A stretch of DNA of 64,000 nucleotides from NCBI RefSeq assembly GCF_030296675.1, contig NZ_AP027736.1, forward strand, positions 2,604,001-2,668,000, in the 5' to 3' direction. The notes below the pieces were generated by a model. That model was not told where the DNA came from, ran no database searches, and saw nothing but the letters and a program-made list of their open reading frames with translations. Numbering within the stretch: the stretch's first letter is position 1; each line of letters opens with the position of its first letter. The position numbers were made by a program, and so were the translations under genes. The stretch comes from Demequina sediminis. Its GTDB lineage: Bacteria > Actinomycetota > Actinomycetes > Actinomycetales > Demequinaceae. This document shows, in pieces, positions 54,390 through 63,906 of the stretch.

Positions 54390-54427
54390 TTGGGAACAGT
54401 GCCGCGTTGGGCACAGCGCCGCGCTCG

Positions 54428-55717
54428 CTACAGCCGGCCCGCCGCCTTGAGGGCGAGATAGCGGTCGCACACCGCGGGAGCGAGGTCATCGGGGAGGGAC
54501 AGCACGACCTCGGCTCCGAGCTGGCGCAGGCGCGTCGCCGCCGCCTCACGCTCGAGCATCGCGCGCGCGGCGGCCCCCGCGCCGTACGCCGCCTCCGCGT
54601 CCGAGCGATCCGCGAGCATCGCGCCCAGCTCGGGGTCCTCCACGGAGCCCACGAGCACCTGGTGTCGCTTCTGCAGCGCCGCGACCGCCTCGATCAGACC
54701 CGAGTCCATCGCCGAGGTATCGACGGTCGTGAGCAGCACCACGAGCGAGCGCTGGGAGACGCGGGACTGCACGAGCCTCACGAGAGCGGGCCAGTCGGGC
54801 TCGAGCAGGCTGGGCTCGACCGTCGCGAGCGCATCCGCGAGCTCGGCCATCAGCTGCGGCCCGCTCGACGCCGCGCGCGCCCTCTCGACGCGGTCGAAGG
54901 CCGTCGCCTGCACCCTGTCGCCCGCGTGCGATGCGAGCGCGCCCAGCAGCAGCGTGGCCTCGATCGAGGCATCGAGCCGAGGGGCGTCGCCCACCCGGGC
55001 GGCGGACAGCCGCGCGGTATCGAGAGCAATCACGACCCGGCGATCGCGCTCGGGGCGGTACGTGCGCACCACCACCTCGCCTCGACGCGCGGTGCCGCGC
55101 CAGTCGATGCTGCGGACGTCGTCGCCGATGACGTACTCGCGCAGCGAGTCGAACTCCGACCCCGCGCCCTTGAGGCGCACGGCCGTGCGGCCGTCGATCT
55201 CTCGCAACTGCACCAGTCGCGACGGCAGGTGGCGCCGCGACGCGAACTCGGGCAGTACCCGCACGTGGGCGGGCGCCTCGATCGACCGCTGGCGACCCGC
55301 GAGCCGCAGCGGGCCGTACGTGCGCACCGTCACCGCCCCCGCCTGGCGGTCGCCGCGGCGGGTGGGCCGGAGTATCGTCCCGAACGACTGCACCTCGCCG
55401 GGGGCGAGCGAAAAAGCGTGGCGGGTGGACGCGGCCCCCGCGGAGGGCTGCCACGCGTCACGCACCGCGCCCCGCACGCGGCGGCGGCCCAGGTTCGCGA
55501 CGTCGAGCGTGGTGCGCACCGACTGCGAGAGCCTCACCGCGCCGGGCGCCTGTCGCCGCACACCCACGCGCGACGTGCGCGGAGCCATCCACACGTCGAG
55601 CAGCGCGAGCGCGACCACGCCGATGATCCACAGCCACGCGACATTGCGCGACTCGGCGAGCGCCGCGGGGATCGCCCCGAGCGCCGCGAGCGCGACGGTC
55701 CAACCGGTGATGTGCAT
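54428..55717 (-). CDS. DUF58 domain protein
   Basis: A 429-aa protein: two TM helices in the first 60 residues, then a ~130-residue beta region and the DUF58 signature FDSLREYVIGDDVRSIDWRG followed by a vWA-like fold (VVIALDTARLSAARVGD). It is the usual partner of the MoxR ATPase next door, read one base after it. The pair is thought to assemble or activate other proteins by chaperone-like ATP use; target unknown. Last gene of a five-gene operon. Confidence 0.93.
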   Translation of the reverse strand: MHITGWTVALAALGAIPAALAESRNVAWLWIIGVVALALLDVWMAPRTSRVGVRRQAPGAVRLSQSVRTTLDVANLGRRRVRGAVRDAWQPSAGAASTRHAFSLAPGEVQSFGTILRPTRRGDRQAGAVTVRTYGPLRLAGRQRSIEAPAHVRVLPEFASRRHLPSRLVQLREIDGRTAVRLKGAGSEFDSLREYVIGDDVRSIDWRGTARRGEVVVRTYRPERDRRVVIALDTARLSAARVGDAPRLDASIEATLLLGALASHAGDRVQATAFDRVERARAASSGPQLMAELADALATVEPSLLEPDWPALVRLVQSRVSQRSLVVLLTTVDTSAMDSGLIEAVAALQKRHQVLVGSVEDPELGAMLADRSDAEAAYGAGAAARAMLEREAAATRLRQLGAEVVLSLPDDLAPAVCDRYLALKAAGRL

Positions 55718-55718
55718 G

Positions 55719-56807
55719 TCAGCGCGGCACGGGCACCGTGGTGAGCACAGACGTGAGCACGGACGTCGCGGTGACGCCCTCGAGCTCCGCCTCCGCGCGG
55801 ATCCGCATGCGGTGAGCGAGCGTCCAGCCCGCGAGGGCCTTGACGTCGTCGGGGGAGACGTAGGTGCGCCCGCGCATCCACGCCCACGCGCGCGCGGTCG
55901 CCATGAGCGCCGTCGCGCCGCGAGGGGACACGCCGAGCGACACCGAGGGCGCCTCGCGCGTCGCGCGGCACAGGTCCACGATGTACCCGATGACGTCAGC
56001 CGAGATCTCCACCGAGGCCACCGCGGCGCGCGCCTGCTCGAGATCCGCGACCGATGCGACGGGAGCCAGGCCGGCGGCCGCGAGGTTGCGCGGGTCGAAT
56101 CCAGCGGCGTGGCGCTGCAGCACGCTCGCCTCGGTCGCGCGGTCGGGAAGCGCGACGGGCAGCTTGAGCATGAAACGGTCCATCTGCGCCTCGGGCAGCG
56201 GGTAGGTGCCCTCGTACTCCACGGGGTTCTGGGTCGCGATCACGAGGAACGGGTCGGGGAGCTTGCGTGCCTCGCCATCCACCGTGACCTGACGCTCCTC
56301 CATCGCCTCGAGCAGCGCGGACTGCGTCTTGGGGGGCGTGCGGTTGATCTCGTCGGCCAGCATGAGGTTGGTGAACACGGGTCCCTCGCGGAACGAGAAG
56401 GCCGCCGTGCGCGCGTCGTAGACGAGCGAGCCGGTGACGTCTCCCGGCATGAGGTCGGGAGTGAACTGCACGCGCTTCGTGTCCATGTCGAGCGACGCGG
56501 CGAGCGCGCGCACGAGCAGCGTCTTCGCGACGCCGGGCACGCCCTCGAGCAGCACGTGGCCGCGGCACAGCAGCGCAATCACGAGTCCCGTGACGATCTG
56601 GTCCTGGCCCACGACCGCCTTGCCGACCTCGGTGCGCAGGCGTCCCAGCGCCTCGCGCGCGCCCGCCGACGGGTCGGGCGCGGGGGCGGGGGCCGGCACG
56701 GGCTCGTGTACGGGTGCGGACTCCTGCACGGGCTGGGGCGGCACGGGGGACGATGCCGGTGTGGCGGGAGCGGCTGCGTCGCCCTCGGGAGGGGTGGTGT
56801 CGGTCAC
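55719..56807 (-). CDS. MoxR-type AAA+ ATPase
   Basis: A 362-aa protein with a Pro/Ala-rich ~55-residue N-terminal tail, then AAA+ motifs: Walker A LLEGVPGVAKTLLVRALA, Walker B LMLADEINRTPPKTQSALLEAMEE, sensor-1 FLVIATQNPVEYEGTYPLPEAQMDRF and the lid SLGVSPRGATALM. MoxR chaperones mature or activate protein complexes, often with vWA/DUF58 partners. The GTG start overlaps the stop of the DUF4350 gene (GTGA). Confidence 0.95.
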   Translation of the reverse strand: MTDTTPPEGDAAAPATPASSPVPPQPVQESAPVHEPVPAPAPAPDPSAGAREALGRLRTEVGKAVVGQDQIVTGLVIALLCRGHVLLEGVPGVAKTLLVRALAASLDMDTKRVQFTPDLMPGDVTGSLVYDARTAAFSFREGPVFTNLMLADEINRTPPKTQSALLEAMEERQVTVDGEARKLPDPFLVIATQNPVEYEGTYPLPEAQMDRFMLKLPVALPDRATEASVLQRHAAGFDPRNLAAAGLAPVASVADLEQARAAVASVEISADVIGYIVDLCRATREAPSVSLGVSPRGATALMATARAWAWMRGRTYVSPDDVKALAGWTLAHRMRIRAEAELEGVTATSVLTSVLTTVPVPR

Positions 56808-58006
56808 GGTCGGTGAACCTCGCTTTCCAGTGCGTCGAGTTCGGAGATCAGGGTGAGGAGTGAGGCGTCGTCCGCCGGGGGCGGGCCGTACAGCAGCCGC
56901 TCAATGTCCGAGGTGGTGCGGCCGGTGGCGCGCGAGACGGCGGAGACCAGCGCCTCCCTGCCGTCCGCGCGTCCCACCCCGATCCTGCGGCCCATGCGCA
57001 GCGCGGCGGCCGCCCGCAGCGAGGCGGCGGCGCGCCCCGTGGCGCGGGCGCGGCGGTACAGGCGCGCGCGGCCGCGAGTGGCCTCGGAGGCGCGGACCAC
57101 GACGGGCAGCGGCTCGCGCACGAGTGCGCCGAAGCGTCGCGCCTGCCAGAAGGCGGCGAGCAGCGCAGTGAGAGCGAGCGCGTAGATCGCGTTGCCGGTC
57201 CCTGGCGGAAGGAAGTCGGGGGTGGCCTCGACCTCGGTGGGCACCTCGCCATCGGTCCCGGAACCGGCCCACGTCAGCAGGCTCGGGTCGAGCCCGTCGG
57301 CGACGTACCAGACCACGTCGGGGTGGCGTCCGAGCGCGCGCACCGCGAGCGCGGCGTGACCGTGCTCCGCGAGAGCATCGTTGGTGACGAGCGCGGTCGA
57401 GGCGATGACCGTCACGGTGCGGCCGCCGTCATCGACGCGCGCGAACGCGGCGAGTCCGCCGCGCTGGACAAAGCACAGGTCGGAGCCGTCGTCGAGGGCC
57501 TCGAGCCCCCAGCCGTCGACGCGGACCGAGCCGGCGGCGATCGCGTCGGGGTCCTCGCACTGCGCCGCCGCGGTCTCGGGGAGCCCGACGATCTGCTCGC
57601 GAGCGGGCACCCCGAGCGCCTCGAGCGACTCGTCCGACGACCCCAGCAGCACCAAGTCGCCGGGGTAGTCAACCAGCGAGCCGAGCTGTCCCGTCGTGAG
57701 CAGATGGGGCTCGGCGATCACGACGGTGGTGGCGGCGGGGTCCGCGACGCGCGTCTGCGCGAGGCGGTCGACCTGGCGCACGGCGACCCCGTGATCGCGC
57801 AGGATCTGCGCGACCGCGCGTGTGCCCGTCGGCGTCGAGTTCTCGGTCGACAACGCCACGTAGTCGCCTGGGCGTGCGCCGATCGCGAGCGCGGCCACCA
57901 GCGCGACGAAGAGAATCAGCGCGACGATCCCCAGCTTGCCGCGACCGGCGCGCTCGCGCAGGCCGACCGGCGGAGGGGCGGTGCGGAACTCGGTCGCGGC
58001 GCTCAT
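56804..58006 (-). CDS. DUF4350 membrane protein
   Basis: A 400-aa protein: TM helix about residues 25-46, a long extracellular ~230-residue DUF4350 domain (STENSTPTGTRAVAQILRDHGVAV, then VVIAEPHLLTTGQLGSLVDYPGDLVLL), a second TM helix about residue 290 and a cytoplasmic C-terminal helical tail. It is related to the gldG-like ABC auxiliary fold (inference). The ATG overlaps the DUF4129 stop (ATGA). Matches Rv3691-type neighbours of MoxR. Confidence 0.88.
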   Translation of the reverse strand: MSAATEFRTAPPPVGLRERAGRGKLGIVALILFVALVAALAIGARPGDYVALSTENSTPTGTRAVAQILRDHGVAVRQVDRLAQTRVADPAATTVVIAEPHLLTTGQLGSLVDYPGDLVLLGSSDESLEALGVPAREQIVGLPETAAAQCEDPDAIAAGSVRVDGWGLEALDDGSDLCFVQRGGLAAFARVDDGGRTVTVIASTALVTNDALAEHGHAALAVRALGRHPDVVWYVADGLDPSLLTWAGSGTDGEVPTEVEATPDFLPPGTGNAIYALALTALLAAFWQARRFGALVREPLPVVVRASEATRGRARLYRRARATGRAAASLRAAAALRMGRRIGVGRADGREALVSAVSRATGRTTSDIERLLYGPPPADDASLLTLISELDALESEVHRP

Positions 58007-58668
58007 GCGCGCGCCTCGCTGGTCGCGCCGCTGGCGGAGTCGGCCGTGTCGAGGGTGCGGCGCACGTGCGCGCAGGCGACCCACGTCTCGCGCACGTGCG
58101 CGTACGTCTCGGCGCTCGCCCCGACATGGCCGTAGCGGATGCCGTCGAACGCGTCCGCGTCGTCGCCCACCCTGCTCGCGATCGTAGGCACCGCCGCGCC
58201 GGCCTGGGTCGCGGCCTCGTGAGCCGTGAGGCCCGGCGTGAGCGCGATGATGTCGCGCTCCGCGAGGCGACGGATGAGCGCGCGGTACATGTCGAGCGTC
58301 GCGGCGGCCCACTCCCCGGCGGCGGCCGCGGCCTCCGCGGACCGGCCCAGGGCATCGGCCGTCCTGTCGTCCTCGAACAACCCGTCCTCCGCGACTGCGC
58401 GGCGCGACCGGCGGAGGGGCCCCACGACGAGCCACACGACGAGCGCGATGAGGCCGGCGCCCACGAGGATCGCGATGATGGTCCCCGTCGACCCGAGAGC
58501 ACCGCCCACGCCGTTTCCGAAGTCGTCGAACGCGCGCATGAGCCAGTCCCAGAACTTGGCGAGCCAGGACTCTCCGCCGCGCGTGTACTCGTCCTTCGCG
58601 AGTTCCTCTTCCGCCCAGCGTCTGGCGGTGTCCGCGTCCGGCAGGAGCGGTGGGGTGTCGATGCTCAC
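58003..58668 (-). CDS. DUF4129 membrane protein
   Basis: A 221-aa protein: a short N-terminal helix, one TM helix about residues 62-84, then the cytoplasmic DUF4129 helical domain (AATLDMYRALIRRLAERDII, PGLTAHEAATQAGA). DUF4129 proteins go with MoxR/DUF58 operons and their role is unknown. GTG 58668 overlaps the stop of the previous gene (GTGA). Confidence 0.88.
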   Translation of the reverse strand: MSIDTPPLLPDADTARRWAEEELAKDEYTRGGESWLAKFWDWLMRAFDDFGNGVGGALGSTGTIIAILVGAGLIALVVWLVVGPLRRSRRAVAEDGLFEDDRTADALGRSAEAAAAAGEWAAATLDMYRALIRRLAERDIIALTPGLTAHEAATQAGAAVPTIASRVGDDADAFDGIRYGHVGASAETYAHVRETWVACAHVRRTLDTADSASGATSEARA

Positions 58669-59786
58669 GCGCGACGAGCCTCCGCCGCCTGGGCGAGCGT
58701 GAGGTCAAAGCCCTCGTGGCGGATCCTCAGGTCGATCATGAGCAGCGTGAACAGCGAACCCAGGTACGAGTACGTGAGCACGTACGACACGACCAACGAC
58801 AGGCCCGTGATGAGGAAGAACGCGATGCCCAGGAGCACCATGTTGTCGGGCGCGAACAGCGAGACGATGACCGCGCCGAAGCTGCCCACCTGCTGCAGCA
58901 CCCCGGAGACGAGGCCGATGAGCGCCGCGGCGACGAACACGACCAGCAACGCCCACCAGAAGCGCCCGCGCAGCAGCCCGATCGTGCGGCGGATGGCCGC
59001 GACGGCGCCGCGCTTCTCGAGCACCACGATGGGTCGCGCGATGCCTCCGACGGTGGTGATGATCACGCCCGTCGGGAAGGCCACCAGCACGAGCAGCACC
59101 ACGCCGAGGGCAATCAGCCCTGGTTCCTCGGTGGCGGCGGCGATGAAGAACGGCGCGATCGCGATCCCGATCACCACGAGCAACGAGAGCGTTGCGAACA
59201 GGTAGAGCAAGAGCAGGGAGCCGATGCGGGGGCGCAGCACCTTCCAGGCCTCGGCGATGCGGATCTTCTCGCCGAGCGCGCCGCGCGCGACGCCGGGTGC
59301 GACGATCGCGCTCGAGAAGACGTCGGCGAGCAGCGCGGCGATCACGGCGACCACGATCACGACCACCGTGGTGGGGCTGATCGAGTTGAACTGGGAGAAC
59401 GGGTCGAGCAGTCCGAGCGAGGGATCCGTGAAGAGCAGCCACATCGCGGCGGACATCAGCACGGTCGCGCCGAGCGTCAGCAGCAGGGGGCCGCCCACGA
59501 TGACGCCGCGGTTGAAGCGCATCGCCTTGAACGGCAGCGCGAGCAGGTCCCCGAAGTTCAGCGGCCGCAGCGGCATGAATCCGGGCTGCCACGAGGCGAA
59601 GGTGGGGGTGGCGAACGCGGGTTGCGGCGCATAGGCGGGCGGCGGAGGCGCCGCGGGCGAGGCGCCGGAGTAGGGGGCCGATGCCATGGGCGGGACCGCG
59701 GCCGGCGGCGGCATCGGTGGGGCCGGCGGCGCGCCCTCGACGGGTGCCGGCGCGGCCCACGCGACCGCGTCTTCGCGCTGCTCCAT
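58665..59786 (-). CDS. Membrane protein, glycerophosphodiester phosphodiesterase-associated domain type
   Basis: A 373-aa protein: a ~75-residue Pro/Ala-rich cytoplasmic tail, then six to eight TM helices in the layout of the GDPD membrane domain (FMPLRPLNFGDLLALPFKAM at the start, VVLEKRGAVAAIRRTIGLLRG amphipathic segment). No phosphodiesterase domain is present. It heads the MoxR operon; the ATG 59786 has a GGGAGG site. The family is often close to mtrA in actinobacteria. Confidence 0.8.
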   Translation of the reverse strand: MEQREDAVAWAAPAPVEGAPPAPPMPPPAAVPPMASAPYSGASPAAPPPPAYAPQPAFATPTFASWQPGFMPLRPLNFGDLLALPFKAMRFNRGVIVGGPLLLTLGATVLMSAAMWLLFTDPSLGLLDPFSQFNSISPTTVVVIVVAVIAALLADVFSSAIVAPGVARGALGEKIRIAEAWKVLRPRIGSLLLLYLFATLSLLVVIGIAIAPFFIAAATEEPGLIALGVVLLVLVAFPTGVIITTVGGIARPIVVLEKRGAVAAIRRTIGLLRGRFWWALLVVFVAAALIGLVSGVLQQVGSFGAVIVSLFAPDNMVLLGIAFFLITGLSLVVSYVLTYSYLGSLFTLLMIDLRIRHEGFDLTLAQAAEARRA

Positions 59787-59853
59787 GACGTCCTCCCAGG
59801 TCCGGTCCCGCCCATCTTGCCACGCGCCTGACGGCGTCTCGTGAGCCGCTCGG

Positions 59854-59859
59854 CATAAT
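59854..59859 (+). promoter_or_regulatory. Leaderless -10 box of mtrA
   Basis: CATAAT ends six bases before ATG 59866. Confidence 0.6.
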
Positions 59860-59865
59860 GGGGAC

Positions 59866-60549
59866 ATGACGGCAAAAATCCTGGTGGTCGACGATGACCC
59901 GGCGGTGGCGGAGATGCTCGGCATCGTGCTGCGCGGTGACGGATTCGAGACGGTGTTCTGCGACCACGGCGACGAGGCGGTGGCGGCCTTCCGGGCGACC
60001 AATCCCGACGTCATCCTGCTCGACCTGATGTTGCCGGGACGGTCGGGAATCGACATCTGCCGCGAGATCCGCGCGGAGTCGGGTGTGCCGATCATCATGC
60101 TCACCGCCAAGTCAGACACCGTCGACGTGGTCCTGGGCCTCGAGTCGGGCGCGGACGACTACGTGCCGAAGCCGTTCAAGCCGCGTGAGTTGATCGCACG
60201 CGTGCGGGCGCGACTGCGCCGCAACGACAACGCGACTCCCGCGGTGGTGCGCGTCGCGGACCTCGAGATCGACGTCACGGGCCACCGCGTGACGCGCGAC
60301 GGCGAGATGATTCCGCTGACGCCGCTCGAGTTCGACGTGCTGGTCACGCTCGCGCGCAGCCCGGGCCAGGTGTTCACGCGCGAGGTGCTCCTCGAGGACG
60401 TGTGGGGATACCGCCACGCCGCCGACACGCGGCTGGTCAACGTCCACATTCAGCGTCTGCGCGCCAAGGTCGAGCGCGACCCCGAGAACCCCGAGATCAT
60501 CGTGACCGTGCGCGGCGTGGGCTACAAGGCCGGTGGCGTCGGGTCGTGA
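59866..60549 (+). CDS. mtrA: Response regulator MtrA
   Basis: A 227-aa OmpR-family regulator with acidic site DDD at 9-11, phosphoacceptor Asp53 in VILLDLMLPG, KPFKPRELIARV switch and winged-helix LTPLEFDVLVTLARSPG and ADTRLVNVHIQRLRAKVE. In actinobacteria MtrA controls replication, wall hydrolase and division genes. It is in the canonical mtrA-mtrB-lpqB order; the stop overlaps the mtrB GTG (GTGA). The transcript is probably leaderless. Confidence 0.96.
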   Translation: MTAKILVVDDDPAVAEMLGIVLRGDGFETVFCDHGDEAVAAFRATNPDVILLDLMLPGRSGIDICREIRAESGVPIIMLTAKSDTVDVVLGLESGADDYVPKPFKPRELIARVRARLRRNDNATPAVVRVADLEIDVTGHRVTRDGEMIPLTPLEFDVLVTLARSPGQVFTREVLLEDVWGYRHAADTRLVNVHIQRLRAKVERDPENPEIIVTVRGVGYKAGGVGS

Positions 60550-62182
60550 GGCTCAGCGCGCGCTCCGTGTGGGCGAACCTCGCCCGGGGCCCGCGGCGCG
60601 TGTGGCGCAGGTTCCGCGGCTCGATCCTGCTACGCGTGGTGGCGACCACCACGGTGTTGGGTCTGGGTGCCGTGGTCGTGATCGGCGCGGTGATCTCGAC
60701 GGAGATCCGCGACGGCCTGGTGCAGACCCGCGTCGATCGCATCCTGTCGGAGACCGCGCGCGACGCCGCGGGCGCGACGGCCAACGTTGAGGCCTCGACC
60801 GCGGAGAGCCCTGGCGACCTCCAGCAACTCGTCTACGACCTGCTTGACGGCCTGGGCACGCTCGGCGGCAACACGCGCGGGTTGGTGCTGCTGCGTGACC
60901 CGGCGAACACGTCCGGGGTGCTGTTGTCGACCCCCGTGTCCTCGACCGAGTTGGTGAGCGTCATCAGCGCGCAGATCCGCGCGTCCGTCGAGAGCGGCGC
61001 GGCGCAGTCCTGGCAGTTCGTCGCGATGCCCGAGACGGGCGAACCCGGGGTCGTGGTGGGCGTGCCGTTCGAGATTCGCGGGGCGGGCGAGTACGAGCTG
61101 TACTTCGTGTACTCGCTCGCGGACGAACAGGCGACGCTCGGCCTCATCCAGCGAATCCTCGGAGGCGGCGCCGCGGGGCTCATGGCGCTGCTCGCGGTCC
61201 TCACCTTCCAGGTGACACGGCAGACGGTGCGGCCCGTGCGCCAGGCGGCGCGCGTCGCGTCGCGTCTCGCGGAGGGCATCCTCAGCGAGCGCATGACCGT
61301 GCGGGGTCAGGACGAGATGGCGACGCTCGCGCGCACCTTCAACGAGATGGCCGAGTCGCTGCAGCGCCAGATCACGCGCATGGAGGAGCTGTCGAGGCTG
61401 CAGAGGCGGTTCGTGTCCGACGTCTCTCACGAGCTGCGCACCCCACTGACCACCATCCGCATGGCCTCGGACGTGCTGCACGATGCGCGCGAGGACTTTC
61501 CCCCGAGGTCGCCCGCTCGGCGGAGCTGCTCAACACGCAGATCGACCGCTTCGAGTCGCTGCTGGCGGATCTCCTGGAGATCTCGCGCATCGACGCGGGT
61601 GCGGCCCAGCTCGAGTTCGACGACATGTCCCTCGCTGACGTGGTGCGCGACCAGGTGGAGGCGATGGTGCCCGCGGCGCGCCGCCAGGGCGTCGAACTGC
61701 GGCTGTGGGTGGCGTCCGGATCGCACACCGCCTCGATGGACCGGCCCCGGGTGGCGAGGATCATCCGCAACCTGCTGTCCAACGCGATCGAGCACGCGCA
61801 GCGGCGGCCCGTCGACATCGTGGTGTCGTCCTCGACGCGCACCGTCGCCGTCGTGGTCCGTGACTACGGGATCGGGCTCACGCCCCAGCAGGCGCAGCGG
61901 GTATTCGACCGCTTCTGGCGTGCCGACTCGGCTCGCGCGCGCACGATGGGCGGCACGGGGCTCGGCCTGTCCATCGCGCGCGAGGACGCGCAGCTTCACG
62001 GCGGCAAGCTCGAGGCGTGGGGCTTGCCGGGCAAGGGCGCGAGCTTCCGCCTCCAGCTGCCGCGCACGTCGCGCGGCCTGGGTCAGGACCCGCCGCTGCC
62101 GCTCGTCATCGCGGAGCTCGACTACGGCACCATCGCGCGGCGCATCCCGGTCGAGGGAGAGCGTAGGGAGGTCGCACCGTGA
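60546..62182 (+). CDS. mtrB: Sensor histidine kinase MtrB (frameshifted)
   Basis: After repair 545 aa: TM1 at about residues 35-58, a ~160-residue extracellular domain, TM2 near 205-225, HAMP (RQAARVASRLAEGILSERM), HisKA with phospho-His in SDVSHELRTPLTTIRMA, and HATPase (LLSNAIEHAQRRP, DYGIGLTP, GGTGLGLSIARED). The frame breaks at C run 61500-61504; one added C joins REDFPP to EVARSAELLNTQID. Loss of this kinase would be severe, so a sequence error is likely. The stop overlaps the lpqB GTG (GTGA). Confidence 0.92.
61500..61504 (+). other. Frameshift site in mtrB (C5, expected C6)
   Basis: One added C restores the kinase reading frame. Confidence 0.85.
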
Positions 62183-63906
62183 ACATCCGTCTCGCCGCGC
62201 TGTGCGCGGCCGTCGCGCTCGCGCTCGGGGCATGCGCCTCGATTCCCACCACGGGTCCCGTCAACGAGGGCAGCGGCGAGGTCGAGGGCGCCGAGCCCTT
62301 CGTGCCCTTCGCGGAGGGTCCCCGGCCCGGTGACGGCGTCAACGCGATCGTGTCGGGCTTCATCCGCGCCTCTGCGGCGGGATTCGCCTCGGACTTCTCC
62401 GTCGCCAGGGAGTACCTCACCGCCGAGGCCAGCGCCGAGTGGGACCCGGTCGCGCGCATCACGGTCTTCGATTCCGGCGCGCTAACCCCCGACTACGACG
62501 AGGCCGCGGGGCGCGTCACCTACGCGGTGCCCGTCGCCGCGTGGATCGACGATGCGGGTCGCATGGTCGAGGCCGAGGCCGAGACCCAGACCACGCTCGA
62601 GTTCCAGGTCACGCAGGACGACTCGGGAGAGTGGCGCATCTCGAACCTGGAGGATGGCGCGCTGCTCGCCGAGGCCACCTTCAACCGCGTCTTCCTCTCC
62701 GTGCCGCTGATCTTCACCTCTCAGGACCTCACGACCGCGGTGCCGGAACAGCGCTGGCTGCCGCAGTCGAATGTCGCGACGTGGGCGGCACGCGAACTCG
62801 TCGCCGGACCGTCGCCGTGGCTCACGAACGCGGTCCATACGGGCTTCCCGGCGGGGTCCGCGCTGCAGGTCGACTCGGTCGTGGTGACCGAGGGGCTCGC
62901 GCGGGTCCAGCTCACCGCGCAGTCCGCGGGGAGCCTCGAGGACCGCGCGCTCGCCGAGCAGCAGCTCCGCCTCACGCTGTCGGCCCTGCCGGGGGTGCGC
63001 GATGTCGAGGTGACGGCCGGTGGCGTGCCGCTCGTCGCGGAACCCTCCGACACCCTCGCGCGCGAGCCCGTCCCCGAGAGCGTCGCCGCGGTCTTCGTGC
63101 AGGGACGCCTGGGCATGTGGGACGGCGACGACATGTGGGCCGTGCCCGCGGAGCGCGGCGCGCTGCCGGCGGGTGCGAATGCGCTCGCCACGTCCTACTC
63201 GGGCACCAGGGTGGCCTTCCGCCTGGGCGACTCGAGCATCGTCACCACGGACGCCCTCACGGGCGGCACGGACACCCTCGAGCCGTACGACCCCGAGGCC
63301 GCGGTCCCCGACGTCGCGATGGACGTGTCGACCGTGATCGAGGGCGAGGAACTGTTGCCGCCGAGCTTCGACCGTCACGGGTGGCTGTGGACCGGCGAGC
63401 GATCGCTGCCGGAGACCATCACCGTGGCCGCCCCCGGCGCGGATCCGATCACCCTCGAGGCGCGGTGGCTCGCGGGCCGTACCGTGCTCGAGATGGTGCC
63501 GTCGCGTGACGGCGCGCGAGTGCTGGTCGTGTCGCGAGCCGGCGCGCAGACGGTGGTCGAGGTCGCCGCGGTGGTGCGATCGCAGGACGGCGCTCCGCTC
63601 AGCGTGGGCGAGCCGCTGAGGATCGGCGCGAACATCGGGGTGGTGGTCGACGCGATCTGGGTCGACGACGTCTCGGTCGCCCTGCTGGGCAGCAGCGATG
63701 GCGCGGACTCCACGCCGCTGTGGGTCGTGTCGGTGGGAGGCCGGACCACGCAGGACGCGGCCGTGCCGGACGCGGTCGCGATCTCGGCGCGCCACGGCGA
63801 CCGGTCCATCACGCTCGTGTCGGCGGATGGCACGGTGCGCGAGCGCGCGGGCACCGGCTGGTCCGGGGTGGGTTCGGGCGTCTCCGAGCTCGCGTACGCC
63901 GGCTGA
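62179..63906 (+). CDS. lpqB: Lipoprotein LpqB
   Basis: A 575-aa exported lipoprotein: signal NIRLAALCAAVALALGAC with the lipobox LGAC (Cys ~19), an N-terminal domain, a GerMN domain near residues 200-300 (VDSVVVTEGLARVQLTAQSAG) and a beta-propeller-like C terminus. LpqB modulates MtrAB signalling and cell division in mycobacteria and Streptomyces. The GTG at 62179 overlaps the mtrB stop. Nothing is truncated. Confidence 0.95.
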   Translation: MNIRLAALCAAVALALGACASIPTTGPVNEGSGEVEGAEPFVPFAEGPRPGDGVNAIVSGFIRASAAGFASDFSVAREYLTAEASAEWDPVARITVFDSGALTPDYDEAAGRVTYAVPVAAWIDDAGRMVEAEAETQTTLEFQVTQDDSGEWRISNLEDGALLAEATFNRVFLSVPLIFTSQDLTTAVPEQRWLPQSNVATWAARELVAGPSPWLTNAVHTGFPAGSALQVDSVVVTEGLARVQLTAQSAGSLEDRALAEQQLRLTLSALPGVRDVEVTAGGVPLVAEPSDTLAREPVPESVAAVFVQGRLGMWDGDDMWAVPAERGALPAGANALATSYSGTRVAFRLGDSSIVTTDALTGGTDTLEPYDPEAAVPDVAMDVSTVIEGEELLPPSFDRHGWLWTGERSLPETITVAAPGADPITLEARWLAGRTVLEMVPSRDGARVLVVSRAGAQTVVEVAAVVRSQDGAPLSVGEPLRIGANIGVVVDAIWVDDVSVALLGSSDGADSTPLWVVSVGGRTTQDAAVPDAVAISARHGDRSITLVSADGTVRERAGTGWSGVGSGVSELAYAG

